Assembly (NCBI GenBank): GCA_003551155.1
Contig: PUMA01000057.1
Span: forward strand, 1 to 45,695
Direction of reading: 5' to 3'
Source: Desulfonatronospira sp.
GTDB taxonomy: Bacteria > Desulfobacterota > Desulfovibrionia > Desulfovibrionales > Desulfonatronovibrionaceae
DNA: 45,695 nucleotides
Both the position numbers and the translations under genes were made by a program. The notes beneath the pieces are model-generated. The model did not search any database and was not told the DNA's origin. It saw only the letters and a list, made by a program, of their open reading frames with translations. Of this stretch, positions 1-7,850 are shown one piece after another. The first letter of the stretch is position 1. Every line of letters begins with the position of its first letter.

Positions 1-624
1 ATTACCAAATGGCACGGTGAATCAGAAGAAAAGCTTCGCCAGATATTCGCCCGGGCTCAGGACTCTCAGCCGGCCATCATTTTCTTCGATGAGATTGACG
101 CCATAGCCCAGCCCCGTTCAATGGATGAAAGCCTGCGTATCGATTCCAGGTTTACTGCACAGCTTCTGACTCTGATGGACGGTATTCATGATCCGGGTCA
201 GGTTGTAGTTCTGGGCGCAACCAACCGCCCGGATCTGCTGGACGAGGCCTTGCTGCGGCCCGGCCGTTTCGACGCGGTCATTGAAATTCCACGGCCCGAC
301 TTGGCAGGCTGCCTTAAGATCCTGGGCATACACGCCAGCAAGCTGCCCCTGGCCGGGGACGTGAACCTGAAGTCGTTCGCCCGGAAGTTGCAAGGCCTGA
401 CCGGAGCGGACATCGCCTATGTGGTCAGGGAGGCGGCCTACACGGCCCTGCGGCGATCGTTCTCCCTGGAGGAGGTTCTGAGTGAAGGAAAGGAACTGTC
501 CGAGCAGGAGCTTACGGCCCTGACCGTGACCACGGAAGACTTCCATACATCCCTGGATAAACTGCTAGCCCGCAACTTCTCCACTCGCCCCGGGAAAAAG
601 AGCCGGAAACAGAAATCAATCTAG
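1..624 (+). CDS. AAA+ ATPase, CDC48/FtsH-like module, C-terminal part (5' end outside window)
   Basis: The reading frame is open from base 1 (I-T-K-W-H-G-E-S-E-E-K), so this is the 3' part of a longer gene and the ATG at 121 is internal. Visible elements are the Walker B stretch IIFFDEIDA, the sensor-1/second-region-of-homology segment VLGATNRPDLLDEALLRPGRFD with its arginine fingers, and the small helical lid domain. This order is typical of classical AAA proteins of the CDC48/p97/VAT and FtsH type, which use ATP to unfold or remodel proteins. The tail is short and basic (GKKSRKQKSI) with no zinc-protease domain after the lid, so an FtsH-type protease is unlikely. Whether there is one ATPase domain or two cannot be told from this end. 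The next gene is on the opposite strand and converges on it. Confidence 0.85.
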   Translation: MTKWHGESEEKLRQIFARAQDSQPAIIFFDEIDAIAQPRSMDESLRIDSRFTAQLLTLMDGIHDPGQVVVLGATNRPDLLDEALLRPGRFDAVIEIPRPDLAGCLKILGIHASKLPLAGDVNLKSFARKLQGLTGADIAYVVREAAYTALRRSFSLEEVLSEGKELSEQELTALTVTTEDFHTSLDKLLARNFSTRPGKKSRKQKSI

Positions 625-663
625 CGCAAGTGCTAGAGGCTCAATGCAGCAAAAGGCATGATC

Positions 664-1215
664 TTATTCCTGCTGGCGGTTTTCATCCTGGGCATCGAAC
701 ACTTGCTGAGCATATTGATCCAGGAGTTCCTCGCAGCCCTTCAGACGCATCCGGGCTTCTTGAGCCAGGGTCCCTTGATAAAAGTCCAGCTTGCGGATTT
801 TTTCAAGCCATGACTGGAGCTTTCTTAAATCCACATCATTTTCTTCCAGTTCAGCGTAGGTGAAGTGGGCCGCCGCTGTCTCCTTGGCGATTTCTTGCTC
901 AAAATCCGCGCATTTATTTAAAAATTCGCGGTACTCCTCGTCACGATCCGCCTTGAACCGAGCGATCACTTTTTCCTCCTGAATCCTGTCCAGGGGGACC
1001 GCGTCCAAGATTACGGCCTCACCGCCGCTCTCCATCAAATCATTTTCCAACATTTTCAATCGGCGGACATGTTCATCCGTTTTAGGCAGCAGGCAGACGC
1101 CGTTTTGCAGGTAGACAGCACCCCAGGCCTTGAGTCGGCGCCAAATGGCGACCCGTTTGCGGGACGGTTCCGGAGGGATCTTATACGTGAGGAGAAGCCA
1201 GCTCTTGATGGACAT
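664..1215 (-). CDS. ChrB N-terminal-domain protein
   Basis: About 183 residues. The N-terminus (SWLLLTYKIPPEPSRKRVAIWRRLK.WGAVYLQNGVCLLP) matches my recollection of the N-terminal domain of ChrB, a protein associated with chromate resistance and sometimes with sensing chromate. The second half is charged and helical (LEENDVDLRKLQSWLEKIRKL). The C-terminal ChrB domain of full-length proteins (about 300 aa) is absent, so this is the short, N-domain-only form. The track starts at 1224, but that ATG overlaps the best -10 element; the ATG at 1215 starts directly on the conserved segment and may be leaderless. No chrA transporter is visible, only a TauE/SafE exporter gene upstream on the same strand. 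Chromate involvement is therefore uncertain. Confidence 0.7.
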   Translation of the reverse strand: MSIKSWLLLTYKIPPEPSRKRVAIWRRLKAWGAVYLQNGVCLLPKTDEHVRRLKMLENDLMESGGEAVILDAVPLDRIQEEKVIARFKADRDEEYREFLNKCADFEQEIAKETAAAHFTYAELEENDVDLRKLQSWLEKIRKLDFYQGTLAQEARMRLKGCEELLDQYAQQVFDAQDENRQQE

Positions 1216-1222
1216 GAGAGAC

Positions 1223-1250
1223 ATTTAAGGTGATAGCCGTTACATGTCAA
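1223..1250 (-). promoter_or_regulatory. sigma70-like promoter of the ChrB-like gene with a motif in its spacer
   Basis: On the minus strand TTGACA (1245-1250) is followed after 16 bases by TTAAAT (1223-1228). The spacer is filled by a 16-base motif, GTGATAGCCGTTACAT on the plus strand (1230-1245). A 14/16 match, GTGATAATCGTTACAT, lies at 2498-2513 in the next promoter-like region. A motif in the -10/-35 spacer is a classic operator position. No Shine-Dalgarno separates this promoter from the ATG at 1215. Confidence 0.4.
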
Positions 1251-1427
1251 TTGTTCAAGACAACAAGATGTTTTGTACTTTGTAGTAGGCTGGAACAGGC
1301 GCTTCCAATATCGACAATGATGAACTGGCCGAGGTTAAGCCTAAAGCGATTCTTCTTTACAAGTGATTACTTGACAGGCATGAGCGCAAGCGGTACGCGA
1401 AGGCCAGTAGCCTGATGCAGATCAAGA

Positions 1428-1454
1428 CCCCGGCCCTTTGCGCCGGGGCTTTTT
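1428..1454 (+). terminator. GC hairpin with T-run
   Basis: CCCCGGC (1428-1434), a seven-base loop, and GCCGGGG (1442-1448) are followed by CTTTTT, a standard rho-independent terminator on the plus strand. There is no intact plus-strand gene immediately upstream. The sequence 1251-1427 has only short, interrupted frames (for example a HERKRYAKASSLM-like stretch), which could be the eroded tail of a former gene. On the minus strand the same hairpin lies at the end of the TauE/SafE gene and could stop its transcript, though with a poorer T-tract. Confidence 0.55.
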
Positions 1455-2182
1455 CACAGGCCGATGATCATGAGCAGCCCCGCGATGAGCAGAAACCCCT
1501 CGACTACGCCGACGAACTGTTTCGCATCCAGACCGGCGATCAGCCGCTTGCCCGCCCATGACCCGAAGATGAGTGTCGCGCCGATAACCAGTCCGTGCGT
1601 TAGCACGGACAAATCAATTGCGGCAAAGCTCCCGTAGACTCCTGATTTGGTAAGGTGGACCGCTGCGGCTCCCAGGGCCTCGGTGGCCAGATACGCGCCT
1701 TTCACCAGACCATAAGCCAGGAAAAAGGGTGCGTTGATGGGTCCCACAGTCCCCACCACGCCCGACAGAAAGCCCATGCCGGCGCCCAGGGGCAGGAAGT
1801 GCCGGCGCTTTGGTTTGATCCCATGGCGAGCAGACCAGCGCCGTAAGGGCAGCATGGCCAGAATGAACAGGCCCAGGATCCGCTGCACCATCTCCGGGTC
1901 AAGGGACACAAACACCATCGCCCCCAGAGCCGCCATGGGCACAGCGCCCAGGCAATAGAGACCCACAATGGGCCAGTTGATCTCGGACCAGGAAAAATAG
2001 GCACGGGACAGGTTGCCTATCAGTGCGGCCAGGGTCAAAATCGGCACCGTGGCTACAGGGCCGAAGGCAAAGGTGCAGACCGGCAGCAGGATCACTGCCG
2101 AGCCGAACCCCACCGCCCCGCCAATGGTTCCGGCGACCATGGTCAGAAACAGGATGACTGGCCAGAAAAGAAGGTCGATCAT
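1454..2182 (-). CDS. TauE/SafE-family sulfite/organosulfonate exporter
   Basis: A 242-aa polytopic membrane protein with about seven or eight hydrophobic segments. The glycine-rich N-terminal repeat (GTIGGAVGFGSAVILLP) and the second-half repeat (GFLSGVVGTVGPINAPFF) form the duplicated TauE/SafE signature. Members move sulfite, sulfoacetate or related anions, probably by proton-coupled antiport, across the inner membrane. The length is normal (240-270 aa). The ATG at 2182 has AGGA about 9 bases upstream. It lies upstream of the ChrB-like gene on the same strand with about 230 bases between them. The substrate cannot be read from the sequence; sulfite fits a sulfate reducer but is only an inference. 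Confidence 0.85.
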   Translation of the reverse strand: MIDLLFWPVILFLTMVAGTIGGAVGFGSAVILLPVCTFAFGPVATVPILTLAALIGNLSRAYFSWSEINWPIVGLYCLGAVPMAALGAMVFVSLDPEMVQRILGLFILAMLPLRRWSARHGIKPKRRHFLPLGAGMGFLSGVVGTVGPINAPFFLAYGLVKGAYLATEALGAAAVHLTKSGVYGSFAAIDLSVLTHGLVIGATLIFGSWAGKRLIAGLDAKQFVGVVEGFLLIAGLLMIIGL

Positions 2183-2617
2183 TGCGAAGTCCTGATTTCA
2201 GTAGTGTCTGGTGTGAAATTTAAGTGACTATGACTCGAAAAATGAATTTTTTGGTTCTTCAGCAAAATTTGTGGGTACCTGAAGTTTGACGGACATTGTC
2301 TTTTGTTCAGGTGATGGGTTTACAACAACCTCCTCGGATAACTGCTTGTTAACAAACAGGTATAACCAGTTCTCCCCGTGGTGATCAGCCCAACTCATAA
2401 GGTTTTCAGAAGCACATGGCTTCTGGCCGGGTATGCGCCTTGCCAACTACTTTAAAGTAACTGTTACATCATAATTTAACTATTGTCAAGTTTATTTGTG
2501 ATAATCGTTACATTTTTTTCAAAATATATTTTAATTTCCTGATCTCTTCTCGGAGGGAGGATGAATCGGGGAAGAATAACGTGAATGATCAACGGGCTGA
2601 CTGAGGGAGGGAGGGTT
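2183..2617. other. Sparse, AT-rich intergenic region with one doubtful minus-strand ORF
   Basis: A minus-strand frame of 72 codons (2228-2446) begins at TTG without a Shine-Dalgarno and contains an ENWLYLFVNKQL-like stretch that I do not recognise. It may be a gene remnant or chance. A possible minus-strand promoter, TTGACA (2484-2489) with TAACAG 17 bases further on, points toward it and the TauE/SafE gene. From 2447 to 2560 the DNA is markedly AT-rich and carries two motif copies described separately. Nothing else coding is evident. Confidence 0.4.
2457..2513. promoter_or_regulatory. Paired operator-like motifs
   Basis: Two related words lie 28 bases apart: GTAACTGTTACAT (2457-2469), whose GTAAC-T-GTTAC core is a perfect dyad, and GTGATAATCGTTACAT (2498-2513). 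The second matches 14 of 16 positions of the motif in the spacer of the ChrB-like promoter. The first overlaps the candidate minus-strand -10. Recurrence in two promoter regions suggests binding sites for a shared regulator, which is not identified here. Confidence 0.4.
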
Positions 2618-2758
2618 ATGACGAATACAGAGGCAAAAAAGCCTGGCTCTTTATATACTTATGACCGGGAACACGATGTTCACAAAAGTCCAGCCATTCG
2701 AATAATTCAAGACAAACGCAGGCCGCCAGGAGAAAATCCGCTTAAAATGGCTGCTTAA
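2618..2758 (+). CDS. Small protein of 46 aa, function unknown
   Basis: This ORF is too short for the supplied track. It starts at ATG 2618 behind an unusually strong purine-rich Shine-Dalgarno (GGGAGGGAGGGTT) and ends at TAA 2756-2758. The predicted protein begins MTNTEAKKPGSLYTYD and ends in a basic, proline-containing part (DKRRPPGENPLKMAA). It is hydrophilic, with no membrane segment, no cysteines and no recognised motif. It stands alone in a 680-base gap, oriented opposite to the neighbouring fdh genes. The ribosome-binding site is the main support; conservation in relatives would decide whether it is real. Confidence 0.45.
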   Translation: MTNTEAKKPGSLYTYDREHDVHKSPAIRIIQDKRRPPGENPLKMAA

Positions 2759-2821
2759 CTATTTAATCCATCTTTTTAACTCTTTGATTTTTCTGTACTC
2801 TGTCTTCTGGCATTGTCCTCT

Positions 2822-2855
2822 GCACCTGCAAAACTGACTGACTTTTTGCAGGTGC
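2822..2855. repeat. 12-bp perfect inverted repeat, GCACCTGCAAAA arms
   Basis: GCACCTGCAAAA (2822-2833) and TTTTGCAGGTGC (2844-2855) are separated by ten bases. It lies four bases beyond the stop of the hypothetical gene 2859-3173, where a transcription terminator or an mRNA-stabilising stem would be expected. No T-run follows the stem on either strand, so classical intrinsic termination is not obvious. The arm word GCAGGTGC recurs in the palindrome on the other side of the same gene. Confidence 0.6.
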
Positions 2856-2858
2856 GTC

Positions 2859-3173
2859 CTATAGAACCTTACGTTCAAGGTTCAGGGCGGACTCCTCTTC
2901 AAAGATCCCCATGCTGTATACCCTGATCTTGGTGCTGCGGGGAAACTCTCTCTTCAGCAGTGTCTTGAGCAGCTTCCTGAGCTTTTTTGCCGGAACATTT
3001 TTAAAGCGTTCCCTGAAGAAGCCGTTTTCAATAACCAGAAATACTTCTTCGTCTGTCTTGACCAGAAGCAGGCAGCGGTTGCGCTTGTAGGTGCGCATGT
3101 CCAGGTAGTGGCCCACTGGCAGATTTTCCAGACGCTCCAGAATGGCCGGTATTATATTGCTTTTATCAATCAT
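2859..3173 (-). CDS. Conserved-looking hypothetical protein downstream of fdhB
   Basis: A 104-aa soluble protein with no signal peptide. It is basic in the middle (ENGFFRERFKNVPAKKLRKLLKTLLKREFPRS) and has an alternating hydrophobic pattern (RCLLLVKTDEEVFLVIENG) suggesting a small beta-alpha fold. I do not recognise the family. It follows fdhB on the same strand after about 157 bases containing a perfect palindrome, so co-transcription with fdhAB is possible but not secure. The ATG at 3173 has only a weak ribosome-binding site. Position suggests a link to formate dehydrogenase, but nothing in the sequence proves it. Confidence 0.65.
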   Translation of the reverse strand: MIDKSNIIPAILERLENLPVGHYLDMRTYKRNRCLLLVKTDEEVFLVIENGFFRERFKNVPAKKLRKLLKTLLKREFPRSTKIRVYSMGIFEEESALNLERKVL

Positions 3174-3252
3174 GATCCAGGCTGCAGGGATAAACAGAAA
3201 TTCTATCCGGCAGGAAGAGGCAAGCAGGAAAGGGCAGGTTTTGGCCCCGGCA

Positions 3253-3280
3253 GCAGGTGCCGTTTTTAAACGGCACCTGC
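3253..3280. repeat. 13-bp palindrome between fdhB and the hypothetical gene
   Basis: GCAGGTGCCGTTT and AAACGGCACCTGC are perfect inverted arms separated by two bases, forming about a 12-bp stem with a tetraloop. It sits 51 bases past the fdhB stop. It may be a processing or stability element, or a weak terminator; no T-run follows on the minus strand. It shares the word GCAGGTGC with the hairpin at 2822-2855. Confidence 0.6.
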
Positions 3281-3330
3281 GTCGGGACCGGGAGCCGGCA
3301 GTGACTGTCGACCCCGCGGTATTTCAGAAG

Positions 3331-4053
3331 TTAAGCCAGGGGTCTTCTGGTCTTGAACAGCTTGGCAAAGGCCTCCTTGCGGGTGAAGCGCTTAGGCCCG
3401 TGCAGGCTGGCTACTGCAGCACCATGATACCTGTGGGGGCTGGTCTGGAAGAGATAGATGACCCGCACTGCCCGGGGATCGCCCAGCACAGCATTGGGAT
3501 AGATCTTCTTAACTTCAGCCAGCCTTTCTTCAGCCATGGCCTTCATGTCTCCGAGATCGCCAAAGTGCATGGCTCCGGTGGGACAGGAGAGGACGCAGGC
3601 CGGGAGCATGCCGTTTATGACCCGGTCAAAGCACATGTCGCACTTGGAGATGACTCCTGTATCTTCACAAGCCCTGGGGATGTCATAAGGGCATGAGCCC
3701 TTGATCTCATCCGGGAACAGGTTCCTGGTCCTGCCGGTGAACATGACCGTGCCGGTGTCAAAATCCTGCAGAATGGCCTGTTCATCGTCCATGTCCCCGA
3801 CCATCTTGCACGGGGGTTCGATGCAGTGGCGGCACTGATCCGGAAAGAAAAGCCAGTCCGTGACCTTGCCGTTTTCCACGTACTCTTCCATGCGAACCAG
3901 TTTATAGGTTATAAAAGAAAGGTCCGCGGGGTTCTGGTATGATCCCCAGTTGTATGTGTCCTCGGCAGGCAGCTTGTGCCACTGCTTGCAGGCCACCTGG
4001 CATCCCCGGCAGGCCGTACATTTGGTCAAATCTATAAAAAATCCCTTACCCAT
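3331..4053 (-). CDS. fdhB: Formate dehydrogenase beta subunit, 4Fe-4S electron-transfer protein
   Basis: A 240-aa ferredoxin-type subunit that carries electrons from the catalytic subunit FdhA toward periplasmic cytochromes c. Cysteine clusters are visible in order: CTACRGCQVAC (residues 12-22), CRHCIEPPC, SCPYDIPRAC and CDMCFDRV followed by CVLSCPTGA, enough for several [4Fe-4S] clusters as in the Desulfovibrio FdhAB heterodimer. There is no signal peptide, so it would be exported as a passenger on the Tat signal of FdhA. It begins 13 bases after fdhA with a strong AAGGAGG ribosome-binding site. No cytochrome c3 or membrane subunit follows, matching the two-subunit soluble enzyme. The C-terminal tail is basic. 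Confidence 0.93.
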   Translation of the reverse strand: MGKGFFIDLTKCTACRGCQVACKQWHKLPAEDTYNWGSYQNPADLSFITYKLVRMEEYVENGKVTDWLFFPDQCRHCIEPPCKMVGDMDDEQAILQDFDTGTVMFTGRTRNLFPDEIKGSCPYDIPRACEDTGVISKCDMCFDRVINGMLPACVLSCPTGAMHFGDLGDMKAMAEERLAEVKKIYPNAVLGDPRAVRVIYLFQTSPHRYHGAAVASLHGPKRFTRKEAFAKLFKTRRPLA

Positions 4054-4066
4054 AAATCAGACCTCC

Positions 4067-7066
4067 TTATATTTTGCGGATGTTGACCATAAAGGTCTTG
4101 GTCTCCGGGATAAAGACGTTGGGATCACCCACGGACGGGGTCAGCAGGTTGGCTGAGTCGCCGCCGTCTTTGGGATGCACCCAGCCGTAATGCCAGGTGG
4201 TGCCCACCTGATGCAGAGTCTGGCCCATGATTTTCAGGGGCTGCAGACGCGGTGTGACAATGGCTACGCACTCGATCTGGCCACGCATGTTTTCCACGAT
4301 GACCCTGTCACCGCTCTTGATCTCCCTGAGCTTGGCCAGTTCCGGATCGATCTCGGCGAAGTTCTGGGGCATGGTTTCCAGCAGCCACGGCAGCCAGCGG
4401 GTCATGATCCCGGTCTGCCAGTGCTCACAAACCCTGTAGCTGGTACCTACGAAGGGATAGCGGGGATCGCACACAGCATGCTTTTCCAGCTCATCCGCGA
4501 AGTACAGGGCGGTGGGACTGTGCAACTGAGAGGAGAAGGGGTGCTCTTCAAAGGGGCATTCCTTGGCCTCGTAGTGTTCCGGGAATGGTCCGTCGGCCAG
4601 TCCGGGTCCAAAGAACTGTCCGTAGCCTTCCGGACGCATGATGAACGGATGCCTTTCACTGGGCGGCCAGCCTCCGTCGGGCACATCACCGACCCATTTG
4701 CCGTCTTCCCACTTGATGACCGCTTTTTGCGGGGCATAGGGTTTACCGTTCTGGTCCACGGAAGCACGGTTGTAAACAATCCTGCGGTTCAAGGGCCATG
4801 CCCATGACCACTTAGGATACAGACCGATATTGGCCTGCATTTCAGTCTGGTCCTTGTCTCTCCGGGCCATCATATTGCCGTCTTCAGTCCAGGCTCCGCT
4901 GTACAGCCAGTTGCCGCAGGCGGTGGACCCATCGTCCTTGAGCTGGGTAAAGTTGGCAACCTGCTTCCCGGTGTTGACATCGTAGCCGCTCATGAGCCTG
5001 GCCACCTTCTGGGAGTCGAACCTCTCGGGAAACTGCTTGCCTTGTTTGGCGATGTCCTTCTGATTCAGGTTCAGGATAGGATCGGGAAATACACCGCCGT
5101 CTTTTTCATACAGGGCGCGTACCCTGGAGAAGATCTCCAGCATGATGTCCCCGTCCCGGGCGCACTGTCCCGGAGGCTTGGGACCCTGGTAGCGCCACTG
5201 GACCCATCGGCCGGAGTTGGATACCGAGCCCTCTTTTTCACAGAACACAGCCGGAGGCAAAACAAAAACCTCGGTCTTGACCTTGCCGGGGTCCATGCCC
5301 GGTCCTTTCCAGAAGGAAGCGGTCTCATTATCAAACACATTGACCGACACCATCCAGTCCAGCGTGGTGAGGGCCTCCCTGGTCTTGTTGGCGTTGGCTC
5401 CGCTGGAAGCAGGATTCATGCCCCAGACAAAAAAACCCTTGAACTTGCCCTGGTGCATGTGGTCGAAAAGCACCAGCCATGAGGCGTTCTGGCCTACATC
5501 CAGCTTGGGCATCCAGTTGTAGCTGTCCTTGGGGTCGGCGTCAGGATACATGGCCTTTAATAGGCTAGCCATGTACTTGGGCCGGTTCTGCCACCAGTTG
5601 GCGCTCTTGGGGTCATTGGTCGTCGGGGTGGTGGCATTGTAATCGTCCAGTGTGGCCAGGTTGGCCCTGGGAGTGGGCATGTACCCCGGGATAATGTGAA
5701 ACAGTTGTGCCTGGTCCGTGGATCCCTGCACGTTGGATGTACCGCGCAGGGCTTGCACCCCGCCGCCGGAATTACCCACGTTGCCCAGCAGGAGCTGAAT
5801 CATGGCCATGGTCCTGATGAGCTGTGAGCCCGTCGAGTGCTGGGTCCAGCCCATGGCGTACATGATGGTCCCGGACTTGTCCGGAGCGCCTGTAGCTGCG
5901 TACATCTTGTAGAATTCTTCCAGCTTGTCCTTGGGTGATCCTGCTGTCTCGGAGGCCCGGTCCAGGGTGTAGCGCTCAAAGTGCTTCTTCATGAGCTGAA
6001 ACACGCAGTTGGGGTCCTGCAGGGTGGGATCCTTCTTGGGGATGCCGTCAGCGTCCATCTGGAAGGTCCAGGTGGCTTTGTCATAGGCCTGCTTGTCCGC
6101 GTCCCATCCTGTGAACAGTCCGTCATCGAACCCAAAGTCCGGATTCACCAGGAAGCTGGCATTGGTGTAGTTGACCACGTACTCCTCAAAGTACAGGTTG
6201 TTGTCCAGGATGTATTTGAGCATGCCGCCAAGGATGGCGATGTCCGTGCCCGAGCGCATGGGTACAAACAGGTCGGCCTTGGAAGAACTCCTGGTGTAGC
6301 GGGGGTCCACACTGAGAATCTTGCCGCCCTTTTCCTTGGCCTTCATGACCCACTTGAAGGAAATGGGATGGTTTTCAGCAGGGTTGGCCCCCATCATGAG
6401 AATGCAATCACTGTTCATCAGATCGATATAGTGATTGGTCATAACACCGCGTCCGTACGACTCTGCCAGAGCCGCAACAGTGGCGCTGTGTCAGATCCGC
6501 GCCTGGTGCTCGATGTACACCAGGCCCATGGAGCGCTGCATCGCCTGCAGGAACCAGTTATCTTCGTTCTCGATCTCGGCGGAGCCGACGTGGGCTATGC
6601 CGTCGGTGCGGTTGACAACCTGGCCCTGGTCGTTTTTTTCAACGAATGTAGCATCCCGGGCTTCCTTGACCTTTTTGGCGATCTGGCTCAGGGCCCAGCT
6701 CCAGGGGGCCTCCACCCACTTGTCAGTGTAGGGGGCGCGATACATGACCTTGGTGAGGCGGTTTTCGTTTTCCACCACCTGGTACAGGGCAGCTCCCTTG
6801 GCGCAAAGGGAACCTTCGTTGATGGGATGGTCCGGGTCACCTTCAATGTTGATGCAGCGGCCGGTTCCGGACTCGTCGGTGTGCACCAGCACGCCGCAGC
6901 CCACAGAGCAATAGCAGCAGATGCTGGTGGTCTCCTTGGCCCAGTGAATCTTGAGCAACTGGGCCTTGACCGTGGACGGCTGCAGATTGATGCCGAGACC
7001 GGTAAACGCGGTCACGGCGGTCGCAGTCGCCGAAAGGTTAATGAATTCTCTTCGACCTAGTTTCAT
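4067..7066 (-). CDS. fdhA: Formate dehydrogenase alpha subunit, selenocysteine-containing, Tat-exported
   Basis: This is one gene of 999 aa that the track splits at an in-frame UGA (6491-6493, codon 192). The upstream piece ends ...HQARI, then Sec, then HSATVAALAESYGRG, then the downstream piece; this is the standard Sec context of metal-dependent formate dehydrogenases. It oxidises formate to CO2 at a W- or Mo-bis-pterin centre ligated by Sec192. The N-terminus carries a twin-arginine signal (GRREFINLS, R5-R6), so the enzyme is periplasmic. A [4Fe-4S] motif C50-x2-C53-x3-C57 with a distal C88 (GSLCAKG) follows. The C-terminal third is the molybdopterin dinucleotide-binding domain. A GGAGGG ribosome-binding site precedes ATG 7066. 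fdhB follows directly. The selA/selB/selC genes it needs are not in the window. Confidence 0.95.
6460..6493 (-). promoter_or_regulatory. SECIS-like hairpin in fdhA
   Basis: Directly after UGA 6493-6491 the minus strand can fold as ACU-(GU bulge)-UGC-[GGCUCUG loop]-GCA-(G)-AGU. The apical loop begins with GG and lies 17 bases from the UGA, which fits bacterial SECIS elements bound by SelB. The bulged U and the G-rich loop resemble the E. coli formate dehydrogenase elements. Confidence 0.75.
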
Positions 7067-7477
7067 AATCCCTCCTGCTTTTTGGTTGACATTAACTGCC
7101 TCCAGTCTCCCGGTTCAGAAAAATGAGAAGCTCAATACCTGACGGGAGAACATAACGGGGGTTAAAAATTGGGGCCTCAAAGACTTGCAGCCTAGAAAAA
7201 CGCAGAGTGCGGCCCCTGAACAGGGCCCGGCTCAATTGAAATCCCAGGCCGAAAAAAGGTAGAGTGCTGCAATGCATGGGCGTTGTCCAGATTAAAGGTT
7301 ATGCTTGGATCTTTCCGAACAACCGACGCCTGTCTTGTGGTTTTACACTGATACTGGTAGTGTACTTGTTAAAGCGTGTCAACAATATAAATTTTGTTTA
7401 GCAGGAATATTTTTTTCTTGCAAGTTTCTTTTTGAGGTCATGGGGCTTGAAAGTCTGAGCTGGACAGAATCAGTCCT
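7067..7477. promoter_or_regulatory. fdhA upstream region, no convincing gene
   Basis: About 410 bases between fdhA and the lipoprotein gene. The 61-codon minus-strand frame (7092-7277) has no ribosome-binding site and looks random. On the minus strand TTGACA (7377-7382) could be a -35, but the matching -10 (TACCAG) is poor. Just downstream of it lies an inverted repeat TACACT-N9-AGTGTA (7344-7364), a possible operator. I found no clear -24/-12 sigma-54 promoter. The long leader suggests regulated expression of fdhAB. Confidence 0.35.
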
Positions 7478-7810
7478 TCAGGTGCTGATCTTTTCAAAAG
7501 AATAGGTGCCGGATCCGGGGATCTTGATTCTGATGCCCTGGTCAGTAAACTCCCCGGTTATTGTTGTTCCGTTTTCCATGTCAAGCCTTAGAATTTGTCC
7601 TTCAACTCTCCAGTAAAAATGAATGCGATCCAGCTCTGTCTCCCAGGTGCCCTGATAATCACCTCTGAGTTGGAGCACCGAGGAGTTCCCAGGAACCGAA
7701 TCAGATACATTCTGATATGTCCCTGTTCTGTCGGGATTCTCAGAACAGGCCGCTAACAGGAGCAGACAGAACAGAACTGGGATCAGGCCGCTTTTGAAAG
7801 CTCTGTACAT
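7478..7810 (-). CDS. Predicted small lipoprotein
   Basis: A 110-aa protein with a short basic N-terminus, a hydrophobic stretch (VLFCLLLLAAC) and a lipobox ending at Cys22, so it should be cleaved by signal peptidase II and lipidated. The mature part is polar and rich in beta-strand patterns (LRGDYQGTWETELDRIHFYWRV), resembling small beta-sandwich lipoproteins that carry lipocalin-like or repeated GxYxG elements. I do not recognise a family. Serine follows the lipidated cysteine, which by the E. coli +2 rule would favour the outer membrane. It stands alone between the fdhA promoter region and the Gate-domain gene, 40 bases from the latter. Confidence 0.7.
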   Translation of the reverse strand: MYRAFKSGLIPVLFCLLLLAACSENPDRTGTYQNVSDSVPGNSSVLQLRGDYQGTWETELDRIHFYWRVEGQILRLDMENGTTITGEFTDQGIRIKIPGSGTYSFEKIST

Positions 7811-7850
7811 AACACCAAACAGGGTTTCTGATGTATAATCAGGTTCATGA

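Noticed and set aside
1230-1415. 61-aa plus-strand ORF before the terminator at 1428
   Set aside because: No ribosome-binding site and no recognisable domain; at most the eroded tail of an old gene.
4067-6442. fdhA beginning at ATG 6442
   Set aside because: This start lacks the Tat signal and iron-sulfur domain; the upstream frame continues in register through UGA, so it is one selenoprotein gene.
5981-7060. 359-aa plus-strand ORF
   Set aside because: Antisense to fdhA, crossing the Sec codon; the fdhA frame has all expected motifs and the shadow has none.
7092-7277. Small minus-strand ORF in the fdhA leader
   Set aside because: Low-complexity composition, no ribosome-binding site and no similarity.
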